A stretch of DNA of 29,000 nucleotides from an uncultured Lachnospiraceae bacterium (GTDB taxonomy: Bacteria; Bacillota; Clostridia; Lachnospirales; Lachnospiraceae). The position numbers were made by a program, and so were the translations under genes. Shown piece by piece: positions 5,843-14,842 of this stretch; the stretch's first letter is position 1, and each line of letters starts with the position of its first letter. Location: NCBI GenBank assembly GCA_910579615.1, contig CAJTUA010000033.1, forward strand, positions 1-29,000. The letters are read 5' to 3'. The notes beneath the pieces are model-generated. The model worked only from the letters and a program-made list of their open reading frames with translations. It did no database searches and was not told the origin of the DNA.

Positions 5843-7063
5843 CTACTTCAGTTCCTTCTGATATTTCTCATACTCCGCATGATTGCACTGGATAAAATGC
5901 CCCGGCTTAATCTCGCGCAGGGATGGCTTATCCACGGAATAATCATGCTCCGCGAGCGGATTGTACACGATGCGCACGCGCTGCTTTTCATAAACCGGGT
6001 CCGGAAGCGGAATCGCCGAAAGCAGCGATTTCGTGTACGGATGCAGCGGATTTTTAAACAGCTCATCCGACGGGGCCATCTCAACCAATTTGCCGAAATA
6101 CATAACACCGATGCGGTCGGAGAAATACTTTACAACCGACAAATCATGTGCCACGAACAAAATCGTCAGACCAAACTTATCGCGCAATTCATTCAAAAGG
6201 TTGATAACCTGCGCCTGAACCGATACGTCGAGCGCCGATACCGGCTCGTCGGCAATAATCATCTCCGGGTTCATGATAATCGAGCGCGCAACGCCGATAC
6301 GCTGGCGCTGTCCGCCGGAAAACTCATGCGGGTAACGGGAGGCATGCTCCCGGACAAGCCCGACAAGCTCTAACATCTCATAGACCTTTTTGTCGATGAC
6401 CTCCTTGTCACGTTCCCCCTGGATAATCAGACCCTCGGAAATAATCTCCCGCACGGTAAGGCGCGGGTCAAGGGATGCAACCGGATCCTGGAAAATCATC
6501 TGAATCTGCGTGACAAGCTTCGTGTTCTTTGCTTTGCGCAGCTCATTTTTGTACTCGTTTTGCAGCTTTTCCTTCTCCGCCTGCCCCGCTTTTGCAAGCT
6601 TTTGCTCGTATTCCGCCTTCACCTGCGCCACACACTGCTGTGCGTATTCCTTGTCGCAGTTTTTCTGGTCATATTTTGCCGCCTTGATGGCAGCTCTTTG
6701 TTCTGCAATAAACGCGTCTAACTCTTTCTTTTGCTTCGCATCCTCCTCCGCGCTGATGCCCGCCGCTTTCTTTGCCTTGTATTCTTCCTTCTTTTTTGCG
6801 ATTGCGTCCTGATAGGAACGGATGCCCGCGCCAATGCGCACCCCTTTGAAATAAATATTTCCGGAGGTAATGTTGTACAGCTTAATGATGGAGCGCCCCG
6901 TTGTCGTCTTCCCACAGCCGGACTCACCAACCAGACCGAACACTTCACCCTTTTTGATATCAAAGCTGACATCATCCACGGCCTTTAGCTCGGAATTCCC
7001 CATCTTAAAGTACTGGCAAAGATGTTCAATTTTTAATAAAACTTCATCATTCTTCTTTTCCAT
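5843..7063 (-). CDS. oppF: Oligopeptide ABC transporter ATP-binding protein OppF, with helical insertion
   Basis: This 406-residue ATPase is one of two that power peptide import on the cytoplasmic side. It has Walker A GESGCGKT (46-53), Q-loop FQDP with Gln192, signature FSGGQ (248-252), Walker B MIIADEP (268-274), then a VAHDLSVV switch and the C-terminal HPYTKSLLSAIP typical of Opp/Dpp ATPases. Ordinary OppF is about 310-330 residues. The excess is a Lys/Glu/Ala-rich stretch of about 100 residues (79-183) between Walker A and the Q-loop that looks like a long helical hairpin. The start at 7063 has a GGAGGAGGG site and overlaps the oppD stop by 17 bp, so translation is coupled. All catalytic motifs are intact. 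Confidence 0.93.
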   Translation of the reverse strand: MEKKNDEVLLKIEHLCQYFKMGNSELKAVDDVSFDIKKGEVFGLVGESGCGKTTTGRSIIKLYNITSGNIYFKGVRIGAGIRSYQDAIAKKKEEYKAKKAAGISAEEDAKQKKELDAFIAEQRAAIKAAKYDQKNCDKEYAQQCVAQVKAEYEQKLAKAGQAEKEKLQNEYKNELRKAKNTKLVTQIQMIFQDPVASLDPRLTVREIISEGLIIQGERDKEVIDKKVYEMLELVGLVREHASRYPHEFSGGQRQRIGVARSIIMNPEMIIADEPVSALDVSVQAQVINLLNELRDKFGLTILFVAHDLSVVKYFSDRIGVMYFGKLVEMAPSDELFKNPLHPYTKSLLSAIPLPDPVYEKQRVRIVYNPLAEHDYSVDKPSLREIKPGHFIQCNHAEYEKYQKELK

Positions 7064-9218
7064 CTTCTGCCCTCCTCCTGTTCTTCATTCTATCAATCCT
7101 GGCTGTTACAATCTTTGGTGGCTCCACCTTCGGCGCATCCGGGTGCAGCAGCCAGGTTGCCGCATGGTGCGTGTCGCTGATTGCAAACATCGGCGGCTGC
7201 TTCTCGAAATCAATCTTCAATGCATATTTGTTTCGCGCCGCAAACGCATCACCCTGTGGCGGGTAAATCATGTTCGGCGGGGTTCCCGGAATCGCGTCAA
7301 GTTTCTCCTCCGTATCAAGGTCTGGCATGGAAGAAAGCAATGCCCAGGTGTACGGATGTGCTGCCTCGTAGAAAATATCCTCCGCCGTGCCGTACTCCAC
7401 AATCTTGCCCGCATACATAACCGCCACGCGGTCCGCCATATTCGCAACGACACCAAGGTCATGCGTAATGAAAATAACCGAAATATTCCTCTCACGCTTC
7501 AAGCGGTTAATCAGCTCGAGAATCTGTGCCTGAATCGTCACGTCAAGCGCTGTCGTCGGCTCGTCACAGATTAAGATATCCGGGTTTGCCGCCAGTGCAA
7601 TCGCAATGACAATACGCTGGCGCATACCGCCGGAAAACTCAAACGGGTACTGGTTGTAGCGCGTGCGCGGCTCCGGGATACCAACTTCCTCCATCAGCTT
7701 GATTGCCCTCTCTTTTGCGAGGCGCTTTGTCACTTTCTCGACCACGCCGCTCGCGTTTTCTTTTAAATAGTCAATCACGGCAACGGTCTCCACGCCGAAA
7801 TCGCGCTGCCCCTTGCTCTCCAACAGCTTCTTGCAGTGTGCGATTACCCGGTCAAGCTGGGCAAGGATATTCTGCTTTGCAAGTTCGATGTCCGTGTAGG
7901 ATGCCGGAACTACCTTCCAGTCCGGTTCCTTTCCTTTCGCCACGAGCGCATCATACTTTGCCTTCTGCCTTGTATAGCGCTTCTTTTCCTTCTCATTTTT
8001 GCTGATACCGCCGAAATATTTCTCAAGCGCGCTCTTTAGGCCACTGTCAAAGGTGTACAGTAAGCTGTCCTTTTTGATTTCCATGCGGTCAATCGTATCC
8101 GCAACCTTCTTCACACAGGCTTTGTATGCCTCCGCACACTCCTTCTTATCCAGCTGCGCGCGCGCAAAAACGTCGCGCTTATTGGTAAGGAAATGGATTG
8201 CCTGCTCCTTTTGCTGGTAGGAATTCTCCGCCGAATAGACGAGCGCCTGCTTTGCATCTTCAATAAAGGCAAGCATGAAATTATCGTCAAGGTACTGGTG
8301 CATAAAGGCATTCAGCTCCGGGATTGCCTTTTCCGGAACCGCCGCATTCGCAAAGGTCTCATAGTAGCCGAGCGCAAAGAAGTTCGGCTCCTCAAGCGCA
8401 AGCGCAGCCTTTAGGATTGGCAGCATCTCGTTCATCGCGGCGATGGTTTTTTTGTAATCCTTGCTTACCTTCTCCTGCGCCGCACATTTTACAATTTCAT
8501 TCGAAAGTGCCGTAAGGCGCGCCGCATCCTTGTTTACAAGGTAGGTATGGCAGGATTTCTTTGCAAATTCGCTCACCTCCTGAATTCTGCGCTTTAAATC
8601 CTTGTCTACCTTTTTCCCCAGCTCAAAAACAAGGTTTTCCAGCTCTGAAACTGCTTCCACCGCAGCTTCCCTCGCGTCATTGTACTTTGCCTCAAGCTCG
8701 ATATGCTTATATTCAAATTTGTCAAAATCCTTACATTTTTTCGTGAGCTCTGCCGCCTTCGCGGAATTGCCCTTCGCGACTGCCGCAATCATATTTTCCT
8801 CAAGCAATTTCAGATAGCTGTTGAAATTGCTCCGGCATTCCTTCCGGCGCGCCTTGTTCTTTAAAATCATCGCTTCCGTCAGCTGTTTTCCAATCTTTAC
8901 AATCGGGTCAAGGCTCGACATCGGGTCCTGGAAAATCATCGCAATCTTATCGCCGCGGATTTTGTGGAACTCGTCCTCCGAGATTTTGAGCAAATCCCTT
9001 CCGTCATAGATAATCTCGCCGCCCTCCATGATGGAATTCCCCGCCAAAATGCCGAGAACCGCCTTTGAGGTAACGGATTTTCCGGAACCGGACTCGCCCA
9101 CGATGGCAAGCGTTTCGCCTTTTGCCAAATCAAAGCTGATATTTCTTACCGCCTGCACCTTTCCATTTGAGGTACGGAAGGAAATCACCAGATTTTTTAC
9201 TTCAAGCTTTTTTTCCAT
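7047..9218 (-). CDS. oppD: Oligopeptide ABC transporter ATP-binding protein OppD, with about 380-residue insertion
   Basis: This 723-residue ATPase is partner to OppF. It has Walker A GESGSGKS (41-48), Q-loop MIFQDPMSSLDP (about 94-105), signature FSGGM (528-532), Walker B ILICDEP (548-554) and switch His586 in ITHD. The C-terminal YPPQGDAFAARNKYALKIDF and TWLLHPDAPKVEPP are family features. A usual OppD is about 330-350 residues with some 60 residues between Q-loop and signature; here there are about 430. The extra block (about 120-500) is Lys/Glu/Ala-rich and probably long helices or coiled coil in the helical subdomain that contacts the permeases. The start at 9218 follows oppC by 3 bp, with GGAGGA overlapping the oppC stop. 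Motifs are intact, so it should be an active ATPase. Confidence 0.93.
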   Translation of the reverse strand: MEKKLEVKNLVISFRTSNGKVQAVRNISFDLAKGETLAIVGESGSGKSVTSKAVLGILAGNSIMEGGEIIYDGRDLLKISEDEFHKIRGDKIAMIFQDPMSSLDPIVKIGKQLTEAMILKNKARRKECRSNFNSYLKLLEENMIAAVAKGNSAKAAELTKKCKDFDKFEYKHIELEAKYNDAREAAVEAVSELENLVFELGKKVDKDLKRRIQEVSEFAKKSCHTYLVNKDAARLTALSNEIVKCAAQEKVSKDYKKTIAAMNEMLPILKAALALEEPNFFALGYYETFANAAVPEKAIPELNAFMHQYLDDNFMLAFIEDAKQALVYSAENSYQQKEQAIHFLTNKRDVFARAQLDKKECAEAYKACVKKVADTIDRMEIKKDSLLYTFDSGLKSALEKYFGGISKNEKEKKRYTRQKAKYDALVAKGKEPDWKVVPASYTDIELAKQNILAQLDRVIAHCKKLLESKGQRDFGVETVAVIDYLKENASGVVEKVTKRLAKERAIKLMEEVGIPEPRTRYNQYPFEFSGGMRQRIVIAIALAANPDILICDEPTTALDVTIQAQILELINRLKRERNISVIFITHDLGVVANMADRVAVMYAGKIVEYGTAEDIFYEAAHPYTWALLSSMPDLDTEEKLDAIPGTPPNMIYPPQGDAFAARNKYALKIDFEKQPPMFAISDTHHAATWLLHPDAPKVEPPKIVTARIDRMKNRRRAEDGKEE

Positions 9219-9221
9219 TGC

Positions 9222-10751
9222 TTAATCCTCCATTCCTCTTGTTGACGGGTTAAATGCATCGCGCAGACCATTGCCGAAAAGGTTGAACGAAATCAGCAAA
9301 AGCGAGAGGAAAATCGACGGGAAAATCATCGCGTGCGGCGAAGTCGTCGCAACGGACTGCCCCTGCGCCATCAACGTACCCATGGTCGTCCCCAAAAACG
9401 AAGACAAATCCACAATACCAAGATATGCCATCGTTGTTTCCGAACTGATGACACCCGGGATGACAAGCGCGCAGCTCGTCACAATGGTACCAAGCGAGTT
9501 CGGGAAAATATGCTTAAACATCAGGCGTCTGTCGGAAGCGCCAAGCGTCCTTGCCGCAAGGACATACTCCTGTCCTTTAAAGCGGTAGAACTGCTTTCTG
9601 ACAAGCGCCGCCATGCCAATCCACCCCGTCAGCACGTAGGCGAACATAAAGGACGGAACCATGCCCACTTTCTGCCCCAGATGCAGCTTAAACAATGTGA
9701 CGCAGACGATGAACGGCAGACCGCTTAACACATCTGCGATGCGGTCGAGCACCAGGTCGATTTTTCCGCCGTAGTAACCCTGAATTGAGCCGTAAATCGT
9801 ACCGATAAAAAGGTTGATTGCCGATACTATCACCGCAAAAACAAGGGAAAATCTTGCACCGATGCCGATTGCCATGAACATATCCTGCCCCATGACATTC
9901 GTGCCGAAGAGATAATGCGGCTCATAACCGTTTTTGTAAATATAGTAATTGTAGTAGCACAAACGGCACGAAACCGCACCGGACTTGCGCGCACTGTAAA
10001 TCCATGTGCCCGGGTCCCCCGCAATCCTCTGGCTTGTATACGGCGCGCCCTCAAGCTCGGAATTCGAGGAGTACGCCGGAATCCAGTTGCCGTCCGCATC
10101 CTTTAACGGTGTCCCCTTCGCGTCCTGTACCTGGTACCAGACGGAAACATCCGTAATTCCCTCGATGTCCTTTGCCTCTACCCAAGGATAGAGAACCTGG
10201 ATTCCGGTTTCATCCTGAAAACGCTGGATATCTGCAAACTCCTCATAAGAAAGTGTCATGGAACGGACGCCGACCGCATAATACTGGTTGATTTTCACTT
10301 TATAGTATTTCGAGACGATGGTCTGCCCGCGGTGCTTGGACTCCACTTCCTCCGTACCCACGATGCCAATCACCGGGTCCATGCCGGTCTCCTTTGCAAC
10401 CGCCTTCCACTTGTCAAGTGACAGTTCGTTCTGGCTGCCAAGCACCTTCGAGCCGTCAAAGAAGCCATGCCCCTTCTCCTGCATCCCCGCGATGTAAGGC
10501 GGGAAATTCTGGTAGACAATATCCTTGTCGTTGATGGTATACTGCGAAACAATCGGTGAAACGATTGCGAACAGAATCAAAAAGGCAATGATGATTGCCG
10601 CTACCACGGACGATTTGTTTTTCTTAAAGCGCAGGAACGCATCGGCAAAGTACCCCCTTGCCTTTGTGTCCATTTTTTTATCATGCAAAACCTCATCGAG
10701 CTGTGCAAATTCAAACAGCTCCTTCGGGATGTTTTCAAATTTATTTTCCAT
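9222..10751 (-). CDS. oppC: Oligopeptide ABC transporter permease OppC, with large external insertion
   Basis: This 509-residue inner permease has a first membrane helix at about 51-71, then a large hydrophilic segment to about 265. The conserved HYLFGTNVMGQDMF follows, then five more helices. The ATPase-contact EAA loop is EYVLAARTLGASDRRLMFKHIFPN. Ordinary OppC is about 300-340 residues; the extra 180 or so fall in the first extracytoplasmic loop, which in this fold faces the substrate-binding protein. I use ATG 10751, because GGGAGG lies eight bases upstream; the in-frame GTG at 10760 overlaps that site. The stop is 3 bp from oppD. It should form the channel with OppB; the loop is probably a dock or substrate element matched to the enlarged OppA (inference). 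Confidence 0.92.
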   Translation of the reverse strand: MENKFENIPKELFEFAQLDEVLHDKKMDTKARGYFADAFLRFKKNKSSVVAAIIIAFLILFAIVSPIVSQYTINDKDIVYQNFPPYIAGMQEKGHGFFDGSKVLGSQNELSLDKWKAVAKETGMDPVIGIVGTEEVESKHRGQTIVSKYYKVKINQYYAVGVRSMTLSYEEFADIQRFQDETGIQVLYPWVEAKDIEGITDVSVWYQVQDAKGTPLKDADGNWIPAYSSNSELEGAPYTSQRIAGDPGTWIYSARKSGAVSCRLCYYNYYIYKNGYEPHYLFGTNVMGQDMFMAIGIGARFSLVFAVIVSAINLFIGTIYGSIQGYYGGKIDLVLDRIADVLSGLPFIVCVTLFKLHLGQKVGMVPSFMFAYVLTGWIGMAALVRKQFYRFKGQEYVLAARTLGASDRRLMFKHIFPNSLGTIVTSCALVIPGVISSETTMAYLGIVDLSSFLGTTMGTLMAQGQSVATTSPHAMIFPSIFLSLLLISFNLFGNGLRDAFNPSTRGMED

Positions 10752-10769
10752 ATTCTGCACCTCCCTTTC

Positions 10770-11723
10770 TTATTTCTTCGAACCCATACGGATACGAGGA
10801 TCAATGAAGCTGTAACTGATATCCACCACAATTCCGGCAACAAGGCCTATCGTTGTGTAGAATACGGTCAGCATCATAAAGGTCGGATAATCCGGCGCGT
10901 TGATGGAATTCAAATATAAGCTTCCGATACCCGGAACGGAGAAAATCTTCTCAATAATCAGGGAACCGCTCAAAATGCTGATAAATTCACCAAAAATCGA
11001 TGGCAACACGACAACCATACAGTTTTTCATTGCATGCCGGATGGTCGCCTGCGTCTTTGTCAGACCCTTCGTGCGCGCAAGCAGCATAAATTCGCTTGTC
11101 AAAACTTCCGTCAGCTCGGCACGGGTGGTACGCGTAAATCCTGCAATCACACCAAAGGAAAGCGACATAATGGCAGGGAGCATACTCTTAAACATACTCC
11201 ATGTAAAATAATCCTTCCCGGAGTTCATCAGCGCAGGAAGCAAGCTTAGCTTGTAATAAAAGATATATTGAATAATAAACGCATATACAAACGACGGCAC
11301 GGAAATAACAACCATCGTCAGGGTCGATATCGTGTGGTCAATCCACGTATTTTTCTTTAACGCGGCAAAAATACCAAGAAGAATACCGATAGGTATACTA
11401 AAAATAATAGAATAAAGATTTACAATCATTGTCGCTGGCAGCTTCTCCAAAAAGGTTGCCGCAACATCTCTTCCGATGTAAAGCTTATCACTGACACCCC
11501 AGTCAAACTTAGTAAATATATTTTTCAAAAAAATACCGAACTGTACCGGGATTGGTTTATTGTAACCGGCAGCCTCGCGCTGTAAGACCACAATCTCCGC
11601 GTGCGTATCCCCCGCCGGAAGCGGCGGTAACGGCAGCATGCGAATCAGCACAAAGCACATCGCCGTAATGATAAACAATGTCATAAACATCAGCAAAATT
11701 CTTTGTGTAATATATTTCCACAT
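10770..11723 (-). CDS. oppB: Oligopeptide ABC transporter permease OppB
   Basis: This 317-residue permease is of normal length for the family, with six predicted helices starting with YITQRILLMFMTLFIITAM. After helix 1 is the LPxPPxP-rich stretch with the Asn-Pro-type gate region (AGYNKPIPVQFGIFLKN). The EAA loop is SEFMLLARTKGLTKTQATIRHAMKN, and the C-terminus carries IEKIFSVPGIGSLYLNSI. It pairs with OppC to form the pore. CGGAGG lies seven bases before the ATG. It is 18 bp upstream of oppC and is preceded by a hairpin that separates it from oppA. Unlike its four partners it carries no extra domain, so the enlargement of this system avoids OppB. Confidence 0.93.
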   Translation of the reverse strand: MWKYITQRILLMFMTLFIITAMCFVLIRMLPLPPLPAGDTHAEIVVLQREAAGYNKPIPVQFGIFLKNIFTKFDWGVSDKLYIGRDVAATFLEKLPATMIVNLYSIIFSIPIGILLGIFAALKKNTWIDHTISTLTMVVISVPSFVYAFIIQYIFYYKLSLLPALMNSGKDYFTWSMFKSMLPAIMSLSFGVIAGFTRTTRAELTEVLTSEFMLLARTKGLTKTQATIRHAMKNCMVVVLPSIFGEFISILSGSLIIEKIFSVPGIGSLYLNSINAPDYPTFMMLTVFYTTIGLVAGIVVDISYSFIDPRIRMGSKK

Positions 11724-11828
11724 AAAACATCCTCCGATTTCTCAGCTCTCAAGCACAAACCCCCTGCCTGCCGCCAAAACTGCACCACTGCCAGTCTTTT
11801 TTCCAACAACAGCCAATTTCAACACCAA

Positions 11829-11852
11829 ATACAGGGGCTAACGCCCCTGTAT
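11829..11852 (-). promoter_or_regulatory. Perfect 10-bp hairpin between oppA and oppB
   Basis: ATACAGGGGC and GCCCCTGTAT pair completely around a 4-base loop, with no U-run after them on the minus strand. This type of intergenic hairpin behind a binding-protein gene usually stabilises the upstream mRNA, so OppA is made in excess over the membrane parts. That role is by analogy. Confidence 0.6.
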
Positions 11853-11895
11853 CCGGCATGAAAATCCTTGATTCTTCTTATGAAAGCCAAAGATA

Positions 11896-14448
11896 TTAAT
11901 AGCTTAATTCTCCGCCCTGGTCGCTTACAAACTTCGTCCACTCGTCCTCGGTATAGTTATACTTTAAGTAGGCAATACCGCCGCGGCCCATGATTGGGTT
12001 GTACTCATCGATAACATAGTATACCTGCTGGGAAAGGAGGCTCATACCTGCGTTCTGCAGCATCGGGATATAGTCGTAGGTCTGAAGAACCGCACCCTCA
12101 ACGCCTGCAAGGATGGTAAGTCTTGTATCAACCTCCGCCATACCGTCACCAAAGTTTACCGGTCCGACACTCGACTCAACCGTTGTGCCGTTGAGTGCAT
12201 CCGACCACTGCCTTAAGTTCATTGTGATGGTCTGCATATTTGCCGGCTCGCCAATGGCTGCGATGTCAACGGTAAGTGTCAGGTTCACACTTGTCGCATC
12301 AAACCAGTTTCCGTCATATGCACGGTCCGGATTCACGTAAAGGTCAGTCAGGCCGAACGGATCCAATGCGGAACCGCCCCAACCGCCGAGTACGACGTCC
12401 GAAAGACCGTCACGGATTTTGCTGGACCACTCATTGCCGTAAGGTGCGGACTCATAGAACTCTACCTTGCCTTCAAACGGTGTGCCGACAAGCACCTCTG
12501 CTAACTTCTCGTTCAGGTAATTTACGGTCTTTGTGATGAAATCACTCTGTTCGGATAAGCAGTACTCAATGCGGACAGTCTGGTCAGACTTGCCATCCCC
12601 GTCATTATCCGTGATATAGCCTGCCTCAATCGCATCGTTAAATGCCTCGGTAAAGAGCTCCTTCGCCGCTACCGGGTCATAACCGGTAATCGAATCTACC
12701 GCTTCGTCAAGGTTTGCGAACTTCGAAACATCCACGCTGTAGAAATCGCACAGAACCTGTTTTGCCTGGTCCGTATCGCGGTATCTCGCGCCGGTTTCCG
12801 GGTCATACAGGTAGGCATTTCCAATCAGGCCGTAACCGCCGGAACGTGCCGGGGAAATCGACGTACAAAGCAGTTCTTTATCGTAGGTAACCGCAATCGC
12901 CTTGCGGAAGGATGTCAGTGTCATCGTCTGTAAGTCAAACTTCGTCTGGTCGAAATCGGCTGCTGCTTCCCTCTCATTGAGAGTGTTAAGGAAGCCGTTA
13001 AAAATGAAGAAGTAAATGGTCTCATCCGGTGTGATGTGGACATACTCGGAATTTCTGTAAGCATCTACGTCATCCGCCTGCAATCCATAGGTCATCAGCT
13101 CACCCTTGAAGAACATCAGCTTCGAAGTCGCCATCTCACTGATTACCTCGCACTCAATCACGTCGGTCTGGTACATTCTGTAAACCTCGCCGTCGGTCGG
13201 GTCTTTATATTTGTGGAGGTCATCCGTATAACCGTACCACTTCTCATTTCTCTCAAGCTTCAGTGCCTTGTCCGTCTGGTACTCCGTAAGTTTATACGGA
13301 CCGTAGGACATTGTCGTATCAACGCTTGTACCGTAGGTTGTCGTGAAGTTTCCGTTAACCTCGGACTTGCATGCCTCATAATATGGCTCGTATACAATCC
13401 AGTTGCCGGAAAGCTGATAGAGAAGCTGGAAGCCGGAAAGTGCCTTTGCAAAAACAATGGTAATCTGGTAATCGCCGCTCTTAAAAAGACCAACGTTGCC
13501 GTCATACGCTACTTCCGGATACGTCATGTTCACGGAGAGATAGTAACCTAAGTCCTCCCTGCTTTCGTTGCCCCAGTCATCGCTGCCCGTGAAAACATAG
13601 AGCGCATCAAGCGCCTCGTCCGTCACCGGCACATAACCTTCTGCATCCGCCGCCGCGGAAAGGATATCCCAGCATCCCTCTCCCGGGATATAGCCCGCCG
13701 CCTGATAAGCCGAAAGGCTGTTTCCGCCCATCCAAGCGTAATTATCTTTCAGACCGATGAATACGGCATCGCCCTCCGGTGTTGTGTACTTGCCATCATC
13801 GCCCTTTACAAGCTCCGCAACCTGATAACGCATCGTCTCAGCATCACCACTGTTTGCAATCTTTACGGTTCTGCCGCCGTAGAAATAATCCTCTGCGCCC
13901 GCAATGCACGGGGAACTTGAGAACCAATCCGAAGCGCGGTAATTGATAAGCTTCGGGTCAAGCAGCTGCTGCATGGAATACACATAGGTATCCGCGTTAA
14001 TTGGCGTGCCGTCCTCCCAGCAAGCGTCCTGATTCAAGTCAATCGTATAAGCGTAGCCGCTCGTCGCGCTCTCTGGAATGTTAAACTGCGGGTGGGAAGC
14101 CTTAATCTGTTCGGTCACATCGACCGGCTCGCTCGCCGCCATCGCCGGGATTACCTTGTAACCCTCATAATCCTCCCTGCCCTCCACCGGGTGGAGCTCA
14201 TCGTTAAAAACGAAATCATACAGACCATCCAAGATGTAGTTCTGCGCCAGATAACCATCTGCATCCACCTGCCAGTCATGTGGATTCCAGTAACTTGCCA
14301 ACGCCGGTACGCTATCTTTGTAAACATAGTCTTTCTTTGACATGTCCCAAGTCGCGCTTTCACCGTCCTTCTTGCCGCAGGCTGACATCGAGAAAGCCAT
14401 CGCGGTGGAAAGGGAAAGGGCAAGCACTCTTGTTGAGATTTTTCTCAT
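11896..14448 (-). CDS. oppA: Oligopeptide-binding lipoprotein OppA, enlarged
   Basis: This 850-residue extracellular solute-binding protein (SBP_bac_5 type) is tethered to the membrane by lipidated Cys24 (lipobox MSAC after a signal peptide). Family features include CWEDGTPINADTYVYSMQQLLDP, a YGPYKLTEYQTDKALKLERNEKWYG segment (starting about 386), and YDPVAAKELFTEAFNDAIEAGY. Typical OppA proteins are 520-600 residues, so about 250 are extra, spread through the first half (for example about 190-330) and the end. The start follows GGAGGAAAAGAGT closely and overlaps the stop of a 10-codon leader ORF in an ATGA arrangement. It is first in the operon after a strong promoter. It should capture peptides for OppBCDF; a larger binding lobe could mean longer or unusual ligands (inference). 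Confidence 0.92.
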   Translation of the reverse strand: MRKISTRVLALSLSTAMAFSMSACGKKDGESATWDMSKKDYVYKDSVPALASYWNPHDWQVDADGYLAQNYILDGLYDFVFNDELHPVEGREDYEGYKVIPAMAASEPVDVTEQIKASHPQFNIPESATSGYAYTIDLNQDACWEDGTPINADTYVYSMQQLLDPKLINYRASDWFSSSPCIAGAEDYFYGGRTVKIANSGDAETMRYQVAELVKGDDGKYTTPEGDAVFIGLKDNYAWMGGNSLSAYQAAGYIPGEGCWDILSAAADAEGYVPVTDEALDALYVFTGSDDWGNESREDLGYYLSVNMTYPEVAYDGNVGLFKSGDYQITIVFAKALSGFQLLYQLSGNWIVYEPYYEACKSEVNGNFTTTYGTSVDTTMSYGPYKLTEYQTDKALKLERNEKWYGYTDDLHKYKDPTDGEVYRMYQTDVIECEVISEMATSKLMFFKGELMTYGLQADDVDAYRNSEYVHITPDETIYFFIFNGFLNTLNEREAAADFDQTKFDLQTMTLTSFRKAIAVTYDKELLCTSISPARSGGYGLIGNAYLYDPETGARYRDTDQAKQVLCDFYSVDVSKFANLDEAVDSITGYDPVAAKELFTEAFNDAIEAGYITDNDGDGKSDQTVRIEYCLSEQSDFITKTVNYLNEKLAEVLVGTPFEGKVEFYESAPYGNEWSSKIRDGLSDVVLGGWGGSALDPFGLTDLYVNPDRAYDGNWFDATSVNLTLTVDIAAIGEPANMQTITMNLRQWSDALNGTTVESSVGPVNFGDGMAEVDTRLTILAGVEGAVLQTYDYIPMLQNAGMSLLSQQVYYVIDEYNPIMGRGGIAYLKYNYTEDEWTKFVSDQGGELSY

Positions 14449-14477
14449 ACTCTTTTCCTCCTTATTTTATTCTCCAT
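14445..14477 (-). CDS. 10-codon leader peptide overlapping the oppA start
   Basis: A short frame MENKIRRKRV has its own site GAGGAG six bases before the ATG at 14477. Its TGA (14447-14445) overlaps the oppA ATG as ATGA. Its AGG-AGG arginine codons form the oppA ribosome site, so ribosomes on the leader would cover that site and then reinitiate. It may couple or tune oppA translation, or may be chance in a short leader. Confidence 0.3.
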   Translation of the reverse strand: MENKIRRKRV

Positions 14478-14612
14478 ACACTACTCCTCTTTCATACTTT
14501 AAACAACGAAAGCAATTATAACAAAAGGAATGAATAATAATATACCCACTCCTTTGTGAAATACCCCCGTATATAAAAAGCATTCTATTGTGCATGCGAA
14601 TTAACGTATACT

Positions 14613-14641
14613 ATAATATTGTTTATTTCGTCGAATGTCAA
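14613..14641 (-). promoter_or_regulatory. Promoter of the opp operon
   Basis: On the minus strand TTGACA (14636-14641), a 17-bp spacer and TATTAT (14613-14618). The start would be near 14606, leaving a 5' leader of about 158 bases. A second TATAAT-like box about 80 bp downstream lacks a good -35. An A/T-rich tract lies just upstream. Confidence 0.72.
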
Positions 14642-14842
14642 GAGAAATTTAATTTTTTCTTAATTTTCCTTTTTTAACAGAATGGTGCAGCGAGGGTGCG
14701 AATGTAAAACAGGCGGCGGTGAAAGCGGAAAACACCGGGAGTTGGGTGTGCGGGATAAAAATACATTTTCATTTCTTTTTGGTGCGCTGCCGCCGTTTCT
14801 ACCATATAATGTATAGAAAGAATTTGTACCGGAGACGTTTAT

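Noticed and set aside
14641..14680. CodY-type operator upstream of oppA
   Set aside because: The A/T-rich AATTAAGAAAAAATT stretch has four mismatches to the 15-bp consensus in DNA of very biased composition, so it is not distinguishable from chance.
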